A stretch of DNA of 64,000 nucleotides from Oscillospiraceae bacterium (lineage in GTDB: Bacteria > Bacillota > Clostridia > Oscillospirales > Ruminococcaceae), in contig JAJQIF010000009.1 in NCBI GenBank assembly GCA_021199355.1, forward strand, positions 301,792 to 365,791. Reading direction: 5' to 3'. Positions 45,576 through 55,254 of the stretch are shown here, piece by piece. How positions within the stretch are numbered: position 1 is the first letter of the stretch; every line of letters begins with the position of its first letter. The translations under genes were made by a program, and so were the position numbers. The notes under the pieces are model-generated. The model was not told the DNA's origin and did not search any database. It saw only the letters and a list, made by a program, of their open reading frames with translations.

Positions 45576-47402
45576 TTAATCTCCGAAGTACACTTTATAC
45601 CAGACCAGGAACGTATAGATAGTCCATATCTTTCTTGAGTTGTCGTATTTGCCGTTCCTGTGGTCGTCGAGGAGCTGAACAGCTTTTTCGGTATTGAAGA
45701 ACTTTCTGCCGTTCTCGCTCTCGAATTCTGACTTCACGATATTGTAGTACTTATCCTCCTTGAGCCATACACGAATCGGGACAGGGAAGCCGAGCTTTTT
45801 CTTGTCGGCGGTCCTTGGCGGGCAGGCTCTGTGCGCCGCAAGTCTCATGGCATACTTGGTATTTTCCTTCGTGACACGATACTTTGTCGGTATCTTCTCG
45901 CCGAGAGCCATAACCTCTTTATCAAGGAACGGAACTCTCAGCTCAAGCGAGTTTGCCATACTCATCCTGTCAGCCTTGAGAAGAATGTCACCGGCAAGCC
46001 ACATGTTGAGGTCCAAGTATTGCATCTTTGTGACATTGTCCTTATCGGATACTTTATCATAGAACGGCTTTGTAATCTCCATAGCGTTCGGAGCATCAGT
46101 CTGAATCTTCAGAAGAGCTTTTCTCTCTTTTTCCGAGAAGATATAGGCGTTTCCGATAAATCTCTCTTCAAGGTCCTTACCACGTCTTATAAGGAAATTC
46201 AGACCTCTGTGCGCAGGCAGATGCTCACAGATTTTTCCGATTCCTCGTCTTATGGGGCGGGGGATTTTATTGTAGATGGCGACGTCGTCCGGCTCTTTAT
46301 AGATATTGTAGCCGCCGAAAATTTCGTCCGCACCTTCGCCACTCAGAACGACCTTGACGCTCTCGGAAGCGAGCTTACAAACGAAGTACAGCGCGACAGC
46401 CGCAGGGTCGGCAAGTGGTTCGTCCATGTGATACTGAATCTTCGGGAATTCTCCCCAGTATTCGTCGGCGGTGATGACCTTCGAAATGTTCTCTTTACCG
46501 ATAAACTTCGAAAATTCTTTAGCGTAGCCAATCTCGTTATATCTCTCATCTTCGCCGAAGCCGACAGTAAATGTCTTGTCGACATTCGCAACCGCCGCAA
46601 CGTAGCTCGAATCTACTCCGCTTGAAAGGAAGCTTCCGACCTCAACATCGGCTATCTTGTGAGCCTCAACCGAGTCTTTGAAGGTGTCCGAAATCTTATC
46701 GACCCACTCGTCAAGCGAAGGCTCTTCATCCGCTTCGAATTCGACGCTCCAGTATCTCTCGACAGAAAGCTTACCGTTCTTATATAGGAACGAGTGAGCC
46801 GGGGGAAGCCTGTAAACTCCCTTGAAGAAGGTCTCTACGCACGGGGAATACTGGAATGTGAGATAGCTCTCAAGTGCCGCCTCATTGAGCTCTTTTTTGA
46901 AAAGCGGGTGCAGAATCAGGCTCTTGATTTCCGAGCCGAAGATGAAGCTTCCGCCCATCTCGGTGTAGTAAAGAGGCTTGATTCCGAAATAGTCCCTCGC
47001 ACCGAAAAGCTCTTTTTTGTTCTTGTCCCAGATAACAAACGCAAACATGCCTCTGAGCTTATTAAGCATATCCTTGCCCCATTGCTCATAGCCGTGAACA
47101 AGAACCTCGGTGTCGGTGTTCGTTTTGAAGGTGTGTCCCTTCATAATGAGCTCTTCGCGTAGCTTCTGATAGTTGTAAATCTCGCCGTTGAAGACAATTA
47201 CCATTGAGCCGTCTTCGTTGTAAATTGGCTGATCTCCGCCTGCAAGGTCAATAATAGAAAGCCTGCGAAATCCCATTGCAATGTCCTGATCGATGTATTC
47301 TCCGTCGGAATCAGGACCTCGATGCTTGATTGAATCCATCTGACGCTCAAGAACCGTTTTTGCGTCCTGAATGGTGTTTGTAAAGCCGACAAAGCCGCAC
47401 AT
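45576..47402 (-). CDS. asnB: Asparagine synthase (glutamine-hydrolysing)
   Basis: MCGFVGFTNTIQ...SIKHRGPDSDGEYID; SSGVDSSYVAAVA; SGEGADEIFGGY. Confidence 0.95.
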   Translation of the reverse strand: MCGFVGFTNTIQDAKTVLERQMDSIKHRGPDSDGEYIDQDIAMGFRRLSIIDLAGGDQPIYNEDGSMVIVFNGEIYNYQKLREELIMKGHTFKTNTDTEVLVHGYEQWGKDMLNKLRGMFAFVIWDKNKKELFGARDYFGIKPLYYTEMGGSFIFGSEIKSLILHPLFKKELNEAALESYLTFQYSPCVETFFKGVYRLPPAHSFLYKNGKLSVERYWSVEFEADEEPSLDEWVDKISDTFKDSVEAHKIADVEVGSFLSSGVDSSYVAAVANVDKTFTVGFGEDERYNEIGYAKEFSKFIGKENISKVITADEYWGEFPKIQYHMDEPLADPAAVALYFVCKLASESVKVVLSGEGADEIFGGYNIYKEPDDVAIYNKIPRPIRRGIGKICEHLPAHRGLNFLIRRGKDLEERFIGNAYIFSEKERKALLKIQTDAPNAMEITKPFYDKVSDKDNVTKMQYLDLNMWLAGDILLKADRMSMANSLELRVPFLDKEVMALGEKIPTKYRVTKENTKYAMRLAAHRACPPRTADKKKLGFPVPIRVWLKEDKYYNIVKSEFESENGRKFFNTEKAVQLLDDHRNGKYDNSRKIWTIYTFLVWYKVYFGD

Positions 47403-47623
47403 ATGCTGTCATCCTCCTTTGTTGAATGCCGTGGGCAGTTCCCACAGCCGAAAAGACATATCTTATCAAACTATTATAGACGATTTGGAAGCATTTTTCA
47501 AGCCCATAACAAGAAATATGGTTACAAGCGGGTTACAAATAATGAAAATTCGCAAAATTCCTTGAAAGTCACGCCTTTTTGCTATATAATAATCGGTAGA
47601 AAGATTTTCAGAGGAGCATACCC

Positions 47624-48493
47624 ATGGCTAACGTATCAAGAACCAAAAAGCCTCTCAAGGTAAGATATAATTTCGGAATAGTCCTGTTGGGAGTTATCAT
47701 AATTTTCGGTGTCGTCTTCTACAGATATATGAAAAGCACGACCCTTGAAGAAGTGCTGTCCGAGGACAGAGAGATATATGTCCCTTCGTTTGCGTCGATT
47801 TTGGGAAACGATGACGAGGAGGAAGAGGATAACTCAGTAGCAACGGATACCGATTCCGAATCCAAGGAGTCGGAACCTTCGGAAATAATAAATCCCGTTC
47901 CCGAAAGTGAGGCTGTCTCAAACGATTACCTTGACAGCTGCGTTTTCATCGGCGATTCGATAACCTATGGGCTTTCCTCTTATGGCTTGGTTTCGTCCTC
48001 GAGTGTCTACGCAAGCGTTTCGATGAGCATTGCCAAAATTGAAACCGAGGAAATCGAAACCCAGTATGGCACAATGACCGTTCTGGATGCGCTCGAGGAA
48101 AGTCAGCCGGAAAATATCTATGTCATGCTCGGCACAAACGGCGCGGCGTGGCTCAGTGTCGACGACATGTATGACTATTTCACGTCATTCATGAAGAAGC
48201 TGATGAATAAATGCCCCGACTCTGAGATTTATATAATCTCGGTGCCTCCGGTAACCTCGGATAAAGAATCGTCTGTCGAAACGCCAATATCCAACAGCGA
48301 CCTTGACAGCTTCAACGAGCTTCTTCTTGAGTATGCCAATGACAAGTCGCTTCACTATCTCGATGTCAATTCATATCTTAAAGACGGCGGAAGTTCGCTT
48401 CCGTCATCATATGCGGAAAATGACGGTGTCCATCTGAAATACTCCACCTATGAGCTGTTTATAGACTACATACTCACGCATGTTGCCGGATAG
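47624..48493 (+). CDS. Membrane-anchored SGNH/GDSL hydrolase
   Basis: N-terminal TM; SCVFIGDSITYGLSSYGL; MLGTNGAAW; DGVHLKY. Confidence 0.75.
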   Translation: MANVSRTKKPLKVRYNFGIVLLGVIIIFGVVFYRYMKSTTLEEVLSEDREIYVPSFASILGNDDEEEEDNSVATDTDSESKESEPSEIINPVPESEAVSNDYLDSCVFIGDSITYGLSSYGLVSSSSVYASVSMSIAKIETEEIETQYGTMTVLDALEESQPENIYVMLGTNGAAWLSVDDMYDYFTSFMKKLMNKCPDSEIYIISVPPVTSDKESSVETPISNSDLDSFNELLLEYANDKSLHYLDVNSYLKDGGSSLPSSYAENDGVHLKYSTYELFIDYILTHVAG

Positions 48494-48503
48494 GAGATAT
48501 AAT

Positions 48504-48968
48504 ATGAAAAAAATCGGAATAATAATTCTTGCGGTTACAGTGCTTTTCACTGCCTGCGGAAGCGCTCTTCCTTCACCTGATGCTACAGAACTGGCAACAG
48601 AAATACTTGAAACTCTCGGAGAGCCCGATAATTTCGCACTTGCGGACAGCGAAACAGTCGATATAGTCTTCGGTTGTGACAGCTCCGTTTATGATGATTA
48701 CTGCGTCATGTACTCAACAGAGGACATTTCGGCAGATATAATTGCAATTTTCAAGTCGCCGGACGATGAGACACAGGATGAAACCGAAGAAATGCTTGAA
48801 GAGTTTCTCGATACAAGGCTCAACGATTTCAAGGGTTACGCCCCGTTGGAGGTTCAGAAAATCGAAAACACCAAGCTCATCACCTACGGGAGCTATGATA
48901 TTCTGATTATAATTTCTGATTTTGATACCGCAAAAAGCGTTGTTGACAGCGAATTTGCGACCGAATAA
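48504..48968 (+). CDS. DUF4358-like lipoprotein
   Basis: MKKIGIIILAVTVLFTACGSALPSPDATELATEILETL... lipobox FTAC; family name from memory. Confidence 0.65.
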   Translation: MKKIGIIILAVTVLFTACGSALPSPDATELATEILETLGEPDNFALADSETVDIVFGCDSSVYDDYCVMYSTEDISADIIAIFKSPDDETQDETEEMLEEFLDTRLNDFKGYAPLEVQKIENTKLITYGSYDILIIISDFDTAKSVVDSEFATE

Positions 48969-49027
48969 AGGAATAAGACTTTACTGTGGCTTTTTTGAAC
49001 CTTCAAAAATCAGCACTTGACTTCACA

Positions 49028-49062
49028 GATATGCGTCGGAAATTTATCGTCCGACGCATTTG
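49028..49062 (+). terminator. Rho-independent terminator
   Basis: ATGCGTCGGA-AATTTATCG-TCCGACGCATTTGTT. Confidence 0.75.
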
Positions 49063-49144
49063 TTAAGCCTGACGCCTTGCTTGACATAATATACAAAACC
49101 CAACAAAAAAATTCTCGCAAATTTGGATTGACAACTGCGTCAAG

Positions 49145-49191
49145 ATACAATATACTTGACTTACTGGAACTTCAAGCCCAATATGTTGTGT
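49145..49191 (+). promoter_or_regulatory. Tandem candidate NrdR boxes
   Basis: ATACAATATACTTGAC (49145) and GCCCAATATGTTGTGT (49176); starts 31 bp apart; second matches ACACWATATATWGTGT at 13/16. Confidence 0.6.
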
Positions 49192-49294
49192 TTGCAAGCT
49201 TTCGCAACAACAACATCTTCCGGTTTAAAATATAACTCCTTAAACCCGATTTTGAGATGAATTGCAGAAATATTACCCAGACGGAGGAAGAAAA

Positions 49295-51619
49295 ATGATT
49301 ACCAAAATTCAGAAAAGGGACGGAAGAATAGTCACCTTCAATGTTGAAAAGATAGCGAGTGCTATATATAAAGCCGCGGAATCTGTCGGTGGCACCGATT
49401 ACGATCAGGCTCTTGAAATTGCGGGAAGAGTGTGCGACGCTGTTGAGGCGAGCGGCAAGAAAATTCCCACGGTAGAAGAGATTCAGGACGAAGTTGAGAG
49501 AACTCTTATCGAAGAGGGTCACGCATCTACCGCAAAGGCTTATATTCTCTACAGAGCCAACAGGACGAGAGTCCGTGAGATGAATACGAAGATCATGAAG
49601 ATTTATGAGGAGCTCACCTTCAGCTCCGCCAAGGACAGCGACACAAAGCGTGAGAACGCCAACATCGATGGCGATACCGCAATGGGCACCATGCTCAAGT
49701 ACGGCTCCTGCGGCGCAAAGGAATTCTACGAGATGTATGTCCTTGACCCGAAGTTTGCAAAGGCTCACTCCGAGGGCGATATTCACATTCACGACCTCGA
49801 CTTCTATACTCTCACGACTACCTGCACACAGATTGATCTCACCAAGCTCTTCAAGAACGGCTTCTCGACCGGTCACGGACACCTGAGAACCCCGAACGAG
49901 ATTTCGAGCTATGCGGCGCTTGCCTGCATCGCCATCCAGTCCAACCAGAACGACCAGCACGGCGGTCAGTCGATTCCGAAGTTCGACTACGACATGGCGG
50001 AGGGCGTAAAGAAGACCTTCATGCACCGTTATCGCGACAATGTGATCCGTTCATTGGAGCTTGTCGATAACGTTGATTCAGTCGGAGCGGGGGGCTACGT
50101 CAGAAATTATCTTGATGAGCTTGCACACAAGGGCTTGGTACCGACTCTTGACATGACCGACGAATACCGTGCGGCTGAGGCTGAGTATCTCAAGAAATAC
50201 TGCTCTGATGAAGAGATTGCAAAGATTCAGAAATTTGCTTATGAGTCTTCCGTCAAGGAAACCGACAAGGCAACCTATCAGGCGATGGAAGCTCTTATCC
50301 ATAACCTCAACACCATGAACTCCCGTGCCGGTGCTCAGACTCCGTTCAGCTCCATCAACTACGGAACAGACACCTCGACAGAGGGCAGAATGGTTATAAG
50401 AAATATCCTCCTTGCCGAGGATGCGGGTCTCGGAAACGGTGAAACTCCTATCTTCCCGATTCACATCTTCAAGGTCAAGGAAGGCATAAACTACAACCCC
50501 GGCGACCCGAACTATGACATGTTCAAGCTTGCATGCAAGGTTTCCGCCAAGCGTCTCTTCCCGAACTTCTCGTTCATCGACGCTCCGTTCAACCTTCAGT
50601 ACTACAAGGAGGGTGACCCCGACACCGAAATCGCCTATATGGGTTGCCGCACAAGAGTTATAGGCAACGCCTATGACCCGACCCGTCAGATAGTCACTGG
50701 AAGAGGAAATCTTTCGTTCACTTCAATCAATCTCCCTCGTCTCGCTATCGAGTCAAAGGGCGATGTTGATCTCTTCTACAAGAAGCTTGACGACATGATG
50801 GACCTCGTTATCGAGCAGCTTATGGCAAGATTCAAGATTCAGTCGGAGAAGAAGGTCAAGAACTACCCGTTCCTCATGGGGCAGGGCGTATGGCTCGACT
50901 CCGAGAAGCTTTCCGCCGATGACACCGTCGGCGAGGTCCTCAAGCACGGCACCCTTTCCGTCGGCTTCATAGGTCTTGCGGAGACCCTCAAGGCTCTTAT
51001 CGGCAAGCACCACGGCGAAAGCGAAGAGGCAAGAAAGCTTGGTTACGAGATTATCTCAAGAATGAGAGCAAGACTCGACGCTGAAACCGAGAAGACCCAC
51101 CTCAACTGGTCGCTTCTTGCGACACCCGCCGAAGGTCTTTCGGGAAGATTCGTAAGAATCGACCGTGAAAAGTACGGCTCTATCGAAGGTGTAACCGACA
51201 GAGAGTATTACACCAATTCATTCCACGTTCCTGTTTACTATCCCATCAGCGCTTTCGAGAAGATAAGAATCGAAGCTCCTTATCACGCGCTCACAAATGC
51301 CGGACACATCAGCTATGTCGAGCTTGATGGAGATCCCTTGCAGAATCTTGATGCCTTCGAGAAGATTATCCGCTTCATGAAGGAATCCGGCATCGGCTAC
51401 GGCTCAATCAACCACCACGTCGACAGGGACCCTTGCTGTGGCTTCACAGGCATAATCGGCGATACTTGCCCCAAGTGCGGCAGAAAAGAGCATGAGGGCA
51501 GCTACGGTTTCGAGAGAATCCGCAGAATCACCGGTTATCTTGTCGGAACGCTCGATCGCTTCAATGATGCTAAGCGTGCAGAGGAGCGAGACAGAGTCAA
51601 GCATTCAATCACCGAGTAA
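49295..51619 (+). CDS. nrdD: Anaerobic ribonucleoside-triphosphate reductase
   Basis: ATP-cone MITKIQKRDGRIVTFNVEKIASAIYKAAE; C-terminal DTCPKCGRKE zinc site and RIRRITGYLVG glycyl radical motif. Confidence 0.96.
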   Translation: MITKIQKRDGRIVTFNVEKIASAIYKAAESVGGTDYDQALEIAGRVCDAVEASGKKIPTVEEIQDEVERTLIEEGHASTAKAYILYRANRTRVREMNTKIMKIYEELTFSSAKDSDTKRENANIDGDTAMGTMLKYGSCGAKEFYEMYVLDPKFAKAHSEGDIHIHDLDFYTLTTTCTQIDLTKLFKNGFSTGHGHLRTPNEISSYAALACIAIQSNQNDQHGGQSIPKFDYDMAEGVKKTFMHRYRDNVIRSLELVDNVDSVGAGGYVRNYLDELAHKGLVPTLDMTDEYRAAEAEYLKKYCSDEEIAKIQKFAYESSVKETDKATYQAMEALIHNLNTMNSRAGAQTPFSSINYGTDTSTEGRMVIRNILLAEDAGLGNGETPIFPIHIFKVKEGINYNPGDPNYDMFKLACKVSAKRLFPNFSFIDAPFNLQYYKEGDPDTEIAYMGCRTRVIGNAYDPTRQIVTGRGNLSFTSINLPRLAIESKGDVDLFYKKLDDMMDLVIEQLMARFKIQSEKKVKNYPFLMGQGVWLDSEKLSADDTVGEVLKHGTLSVGFIGLAETLKALIGKHHGESEEARKLGYEIISRMRARLDAETEKTHLNWSLLATPAEGLSGRFVRIDREKYGSIEGVTDREYYTNSFHVPVYYPISAFEKIRIEAPYHALTNAGHISYVELDGDPLQNLDAFEKIIRFMKESGIGYGSINHHVDRDPCCGFTGIIGDTCPKCGRKEHEGSYGFERIRRITGYLVGTLDRFNDAKRAEERDRVKHSITE

Positions 51620-51636
51620 ATTATCGGAGGCTCACT

Positions 51637-52164
51637 ATGAAACTCAGAATGTCCGGAGTCGTCGGCGAATCAATCGTCGACGGTCCCGGAATCAGATACA
51701 CCGTTTTCGTTCAGGGCTGTCCTCATCATTGTGAGGGTTGCCACAATCCGCAGACTCACGATTTTTCGGGAGGATATGACGACGATACGGATGCACTTTA
51801 CGAAAAAATAATCGAAGATCCGCTGCTGGACGGCGTCACGTTCAGCGGCGGCGAGCCGTTTTGTCAGGCAAAGCCCTTGGCAGAGCTTGGACGCAAGCTG
51901 AAAACAAATGGCTTGGGGGTAATATCCTATACCGGTTACACCGTTGAGTATCTACTCAAGAATGCAAACGAGGAAAACGGCTATATGGAGCTCCTGAAAA
52001 CCATAGACTGGCTCGTCGACGGAAGATTCGTTCTCTCACTCAAGAGCTATGAATGTCGTTTCAGAGGAAGCACCAATCAGCGGATTATTGACGTTCCAAA
52101 AACGCTTGAAAAATTCACGGAAGGATTGCCCGAGGATACATGGGCTGTTGTCGTTGACTTATAA
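51637..52164 (+). CDS. nrdG: Anaerobic ribonucleoside-triphosphate reductase activating protein
   Basis: QGCPHHCEGCHNPQTHDFSGG radical-SAM CxxxCxxC; VTFSGGEPF. Confidence 0.95.
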   Translation: MKLRMSGVVGESIVDGPGIRYTVFVQGCPHHCEGCHNPQTHDFSGGYDDDTDALYEKIIEDPLLDGVTFSGGEPFCQAKPLAELGRKLKTNGLGVISYTGYTVEYLLKNANEENGYMELLKTIDWLVDGRFVLSLKSYECRFRGSTNQRIIDVPKTLEKFTEGLPEDTWAVVVDL

Positions 52165-52186
52165 AACCCATAGAACCGTTTCGGTC

Positions 52187-53812
52187 ATGAAAAAAATATT
52201 ACTCTTTTCGCTGATAAGCTGTCTTGTTTTCATGACGGCTTGTTCCCCTTTAGAGAGGGTTATTGAATTTTTCAGCGATGACGGTACCGGCTATATCTTC
52301 AAAATCAGTCTTTCCGATGACCCGGAAATCCTCGACCCGCAGATTGCTACAGACGAAAGCTCAATCGCAATTCTGAAGAACATGTTTGTTGGGCTCCTGA
52401 AACAGGATTCGGACGGCACAATCTCCACAGCCGGAGCGAGCGACTATACCATTTCAGCAGACGGCTTGACCTACACGTTTTATCTTGATGAAAGATACGC
52501 GTGGAAGACGACAGCTGACTGGGAAGGCTCAGTAACCGCTTATGACTACGAATTTGCTTTCAGAAGACTGTTTAGTCCTGAAACCGGTTCGCCATATGCT
52601 TCCGATTATTTCTCGATTCTCAATTCCGAAGCCGCATATAACGGTGAAGCTGAACTGACGGAAATCGGCGTGCACGCCACAGATGATTACACCCTTGTGA
52701 TAACTCTCGAATATCCAAATGCCGAGTTCCTGAGCCTTCTTACAAGGCTTCCAGCATCTCCTTGCAACGAGGAATTCTTCGAATCCTGCAAGGGCAAATA
52801 TGGACTCGAAGCCGAGTGCATCGCCTCAAACGGTGCGTTTTACGTCAGATATTGGCTTCATGAGGAGTACAGCACCGATAACTACGTTCGTCTTCGTCGT
52901 AATGATTACTACAGCGAGTTCAACGATGTATATCCATACGGCGTAAATTATTTGATTGAAAGTGACGAAGCTGTAAGGCTATCAGACTTTACAGGTGGCA
53001 CAACCGATGTTTATATATCATCGACTTTTGAAAGCTCGCTTGAAGAGTCGACATATCGGAGCTACTCGGTTTATTTCTGTGGACTCGTAATAAATCCCGA
53101 GAATGAAATCCTTTCAAGGACGGAGGTCGCTGAAATAATCTCGATGGCAATCGACAGGGAAGCACTTGACACCGAAACTCCCGACATTCTTACAGCTGCA
53201 TATGGCATAATCCCATATGACGCTTATGTCGGAAGCTCGAATTATCGCAAGAGTGCCGACAGCTCGCTCGAGGATATCCTGATTTATAACGAACAGCTTG
53301 CCGAATACAAGTGGAGCTTCACCCTAACCGACAGTGAAAAGCTGACTCTCTACGGCTTGAAGATAATGGTTCCCGATACGTTCGAGTACACAGATTATCT
53401 TTCACTTGTTACCGGAATGCTGAACGATACGCTCGGTATTGGCGTAGGGATAGATATCGTCAACGAATCGGATTATGCTTCGCGTCTTGCGAGCGGTGAT
53501 TACGAAATCTGCCTTGTAGAGATAGAATCTTCTTCCGGCTCTGCGTTTGATTATATCGAAGCCTTCTCTGACGGAACCTATGGAATCTCGAGTGAAGGCT
53601 GTGCCGAAGCGGTCGAATCAAGTGGCAAGTATTCAACCTTGTCATCTGCAATATACGCCATATCAGAAGCAGAGAAGGATATTATCTCTTCGTATCAGTG
53701 CCTGCCGCTATGGTATGCCGAGAAATTTGTCTTTACTGCGGATGATGTTTCAGGACTTGAGTATGACGTATTTTCCGGTGCGGCGATTTTTGAAACGGTA
53801 AAAAAGCAATAG
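52187..53812 (+). CDS. OppA-like peptide ABC transporter substrate-binding lipoprotein
   Basis: MKKILLFSLISCLVFMTACSP lipobox; DDPEILDPQIATDESSIAILKNMFVGLLKQD...AYDYEFAFRRLFSPETGSPYA. Confidence 0.85.
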   Translation: MKKILLFSLISCLVFMTACSPLERVIEFFSDDGTGYIFKISLSDDPEILDPQIATDESSIAILKNMFVGLLKQDSDGTISTAGASDYTISADGLTYTFYLDERYAWKTTADWEGSVTAYDYEFAFRRLFSPETGSPYASDYFSILNSEAAYNGEAELTEIGVHATDDYTLVITLEYPNAEFLSLLTRLPASPCNEEFFESCKGKYGLEAECIASNGAFYVRYWLHEEYSTDNYVRLRRNDYYSEFNDVYPYGVNYLIESDEAVRLSDFTGGTTDVYISSTFESSLEESTYRSYSVYFCGLVINPENEILSRTEVAEIISMAIDREALDTETPDILTAAYGIIPYDAYVGSSNYRKSADSSLEDILIYNEQLAEYKWSFTLTDSEKLTLYGLKIMVPDTFEYTDYLSLVTGMLNDTLGIGVGIDIVNESDYASRLASGDYEICLVEIESSSGSAFDYIEAFSDGTYGISSEGCAEAVESSGKYSTLSSAIYAISEAEKDIISSYQCLPLWYAEKFVFTADDVSGLEYDVFSGAAIFETVKKQ

Positions 53813-53857
53813 CATCAGCTGTGAGCTTATTTATAAAATAAGATAGGAGACAAAGTT

Positions 53858-54517
53858 ATGGATATTAAAACAATACTTTCAATGTGCGATCACACTCTTT
53901 TGTCGCAGGGGGCTACATGGGAGGAAATCAAAGCTATCTGTGATGACGGAATGAAGTATCACACCGCTTCCGTCTGTATTCCTTGCTCATACGTCAAGCA
54001 AGCAAAGGATTATGTCGGAGATAAACTCCCGATCTGCACGGTTATCGGTTTCCCCAACGGTTACTCGACCACTGCAACTAAGCTTTTCGAGACCGAGGAT
54101 GCCCTCAAGAACGGTGCAGATGAGATTGACATGGTAATAAATATCGGCTGGCTCAAGGATAAGAAATACACTGAGATTCAGTCTGAAATTTCCGAGCTTA
54201 AAAAAGCTTGTGGCGATAAGGTACTGAAAGTTATTATCGAAACCTGTCTTCTTACCGATGAAGAGAAAATCAAAATGTGTGAAATCGTCTCAAATTCCGG
54301 CGCCGACTTCATCAAGACTTCGACCGGATTCTCGACGGCAGGCGCCACCAAGGAGGATGTTGCACTCTTCAAGGCTCATGTGACCGGCGGGCTTAAAATC
54401 AAGGCGGCAGGAGGAATCAAGTCGATAGAAGATGCCGAGGAGTTCATCAGACTTGGTGCCAATCGCCTCGGAACATCAAGAATAGTAAAAATAGTCAAAG
54501 AAAAGGAGCTACTGTAA
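53858..54517 (+). CDS. deoC: Deoxyribose-phosphate aldolase
   Basis: [15 protein letters not shown]...[17 protein letters not shown]...[14 protein letters not shown]...[15 protein letters not shown]. Confidence 0.96.
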   Translation: MDIKTILSMCDHTLLSQGATWEEIKAICDDGMKYHTASVCIPCSYVKQAKDYVGDKLPICTVIGFPNGYSTTATKLFETEDALKNGADEIDMVINIGWLKDKKYTEIQSEISELKKACGDKVLKVIIETCLLTDEEKIKMCEIVSNSGADFIKTSTGFSTAGATKEDVALFKAHVTGGLKIKAAGGIKSIEDAEEFIRLGANRLGTSRIVKIVKEKELL

Positions 54518-55242
54518 TGAGTGAAGTTAAATCCACACCGCATATTCAGCTTGAAGAAGGCGGATATTTTGCAAAAACCGTACTTATGCCCGGCGACCCT
54601 CTCAGGTCTTCGAAGATAGCACATGATTATCTCAGCGATCTGAAGCTCGTAAATAACGTAAGAGGCGTTCAGGGCTACACCGGTCTCTACAAGGGCGAGC
54701 CGGTCTCCGTTATGGCGAGTGGCATGGGCATGCCTTCAATCGGCATCTATTCCTACGAGCTTTTCAATTTCTTTGGAGTTGAAAATATCATTCGTATCGG
54801 TTCAGCCGGAACTCTCCATGAGAATATCCATGTTAGAGATATAGTTTTCGGGCAGGGTGCTTGCACCGATTCGAGATATGCCGAAACCTTCAAGCTTCAG
54901 GGCACCTTTGCTCCTATCTGCGATTTCGGACTTCTGAGTGTTGCCGTTGAAGAAGCACAGAAGCTCGGTGCCACATATCATGTTGGCAATCTTCTTTCCT
55001 CCGATGTTTTCTATGGCGACAACACAACCGCCAATCCCGGCTGGCAGAAGATGGGCGTAATGGCTATCGAGATGGAAGCGGCGGCTCTCTATATGAATGC
55101 CGCAAGGGCAAAGAAGAAAGCCCTCGCAATGTGCACAATCTCTGACAGCCTTGTTACCGGTGAAGTTACTACAGCTGAGGAGAGGCAAAACTCCTTCACT
55201 CAGATGATGGAAATCGCTCTCAACACGGCAATTCGTCTCTAA
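54517..55242 (+). CDS. deoD: Purine-nucleoside phosphorylase (DeoD type)
   Basis: MPGDPLRSSKIAHDYL...GYTGLYKGEPVSVMASGMGMPSIGIYSYEL...MAIEMEAAALYMNA. Confidence 0.95.
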   Translation: MSEVKSTPHIQLEEGGYFAKTVLMPGDPLRSSKIAHDYLSDLKLVNNVRGVQGYTGLYKGEPVSVMASGMGMPSIGIYSYELFNFFGVENIIRIGSAGTLHENIHVRDIVFGQGACTDSRYAETFKLQGTFAPICDFGLLSVAVEEAQKLGATYHVGNLLSSDVFYGDNTTANPGWQKMGVMAIEMEAAALYMNAARAKKKALAMCTISDSLVTGEVTTAEERQNSFTQMMEIALNTAIRL

Positions 55243-55254
55243 GAGGATAACATA

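Noticed and set aside
45831-46625. 264-aa plus-strand ORF opposite asnB
   Set aside because: Antisense to asparagine synthase; not independently supported.
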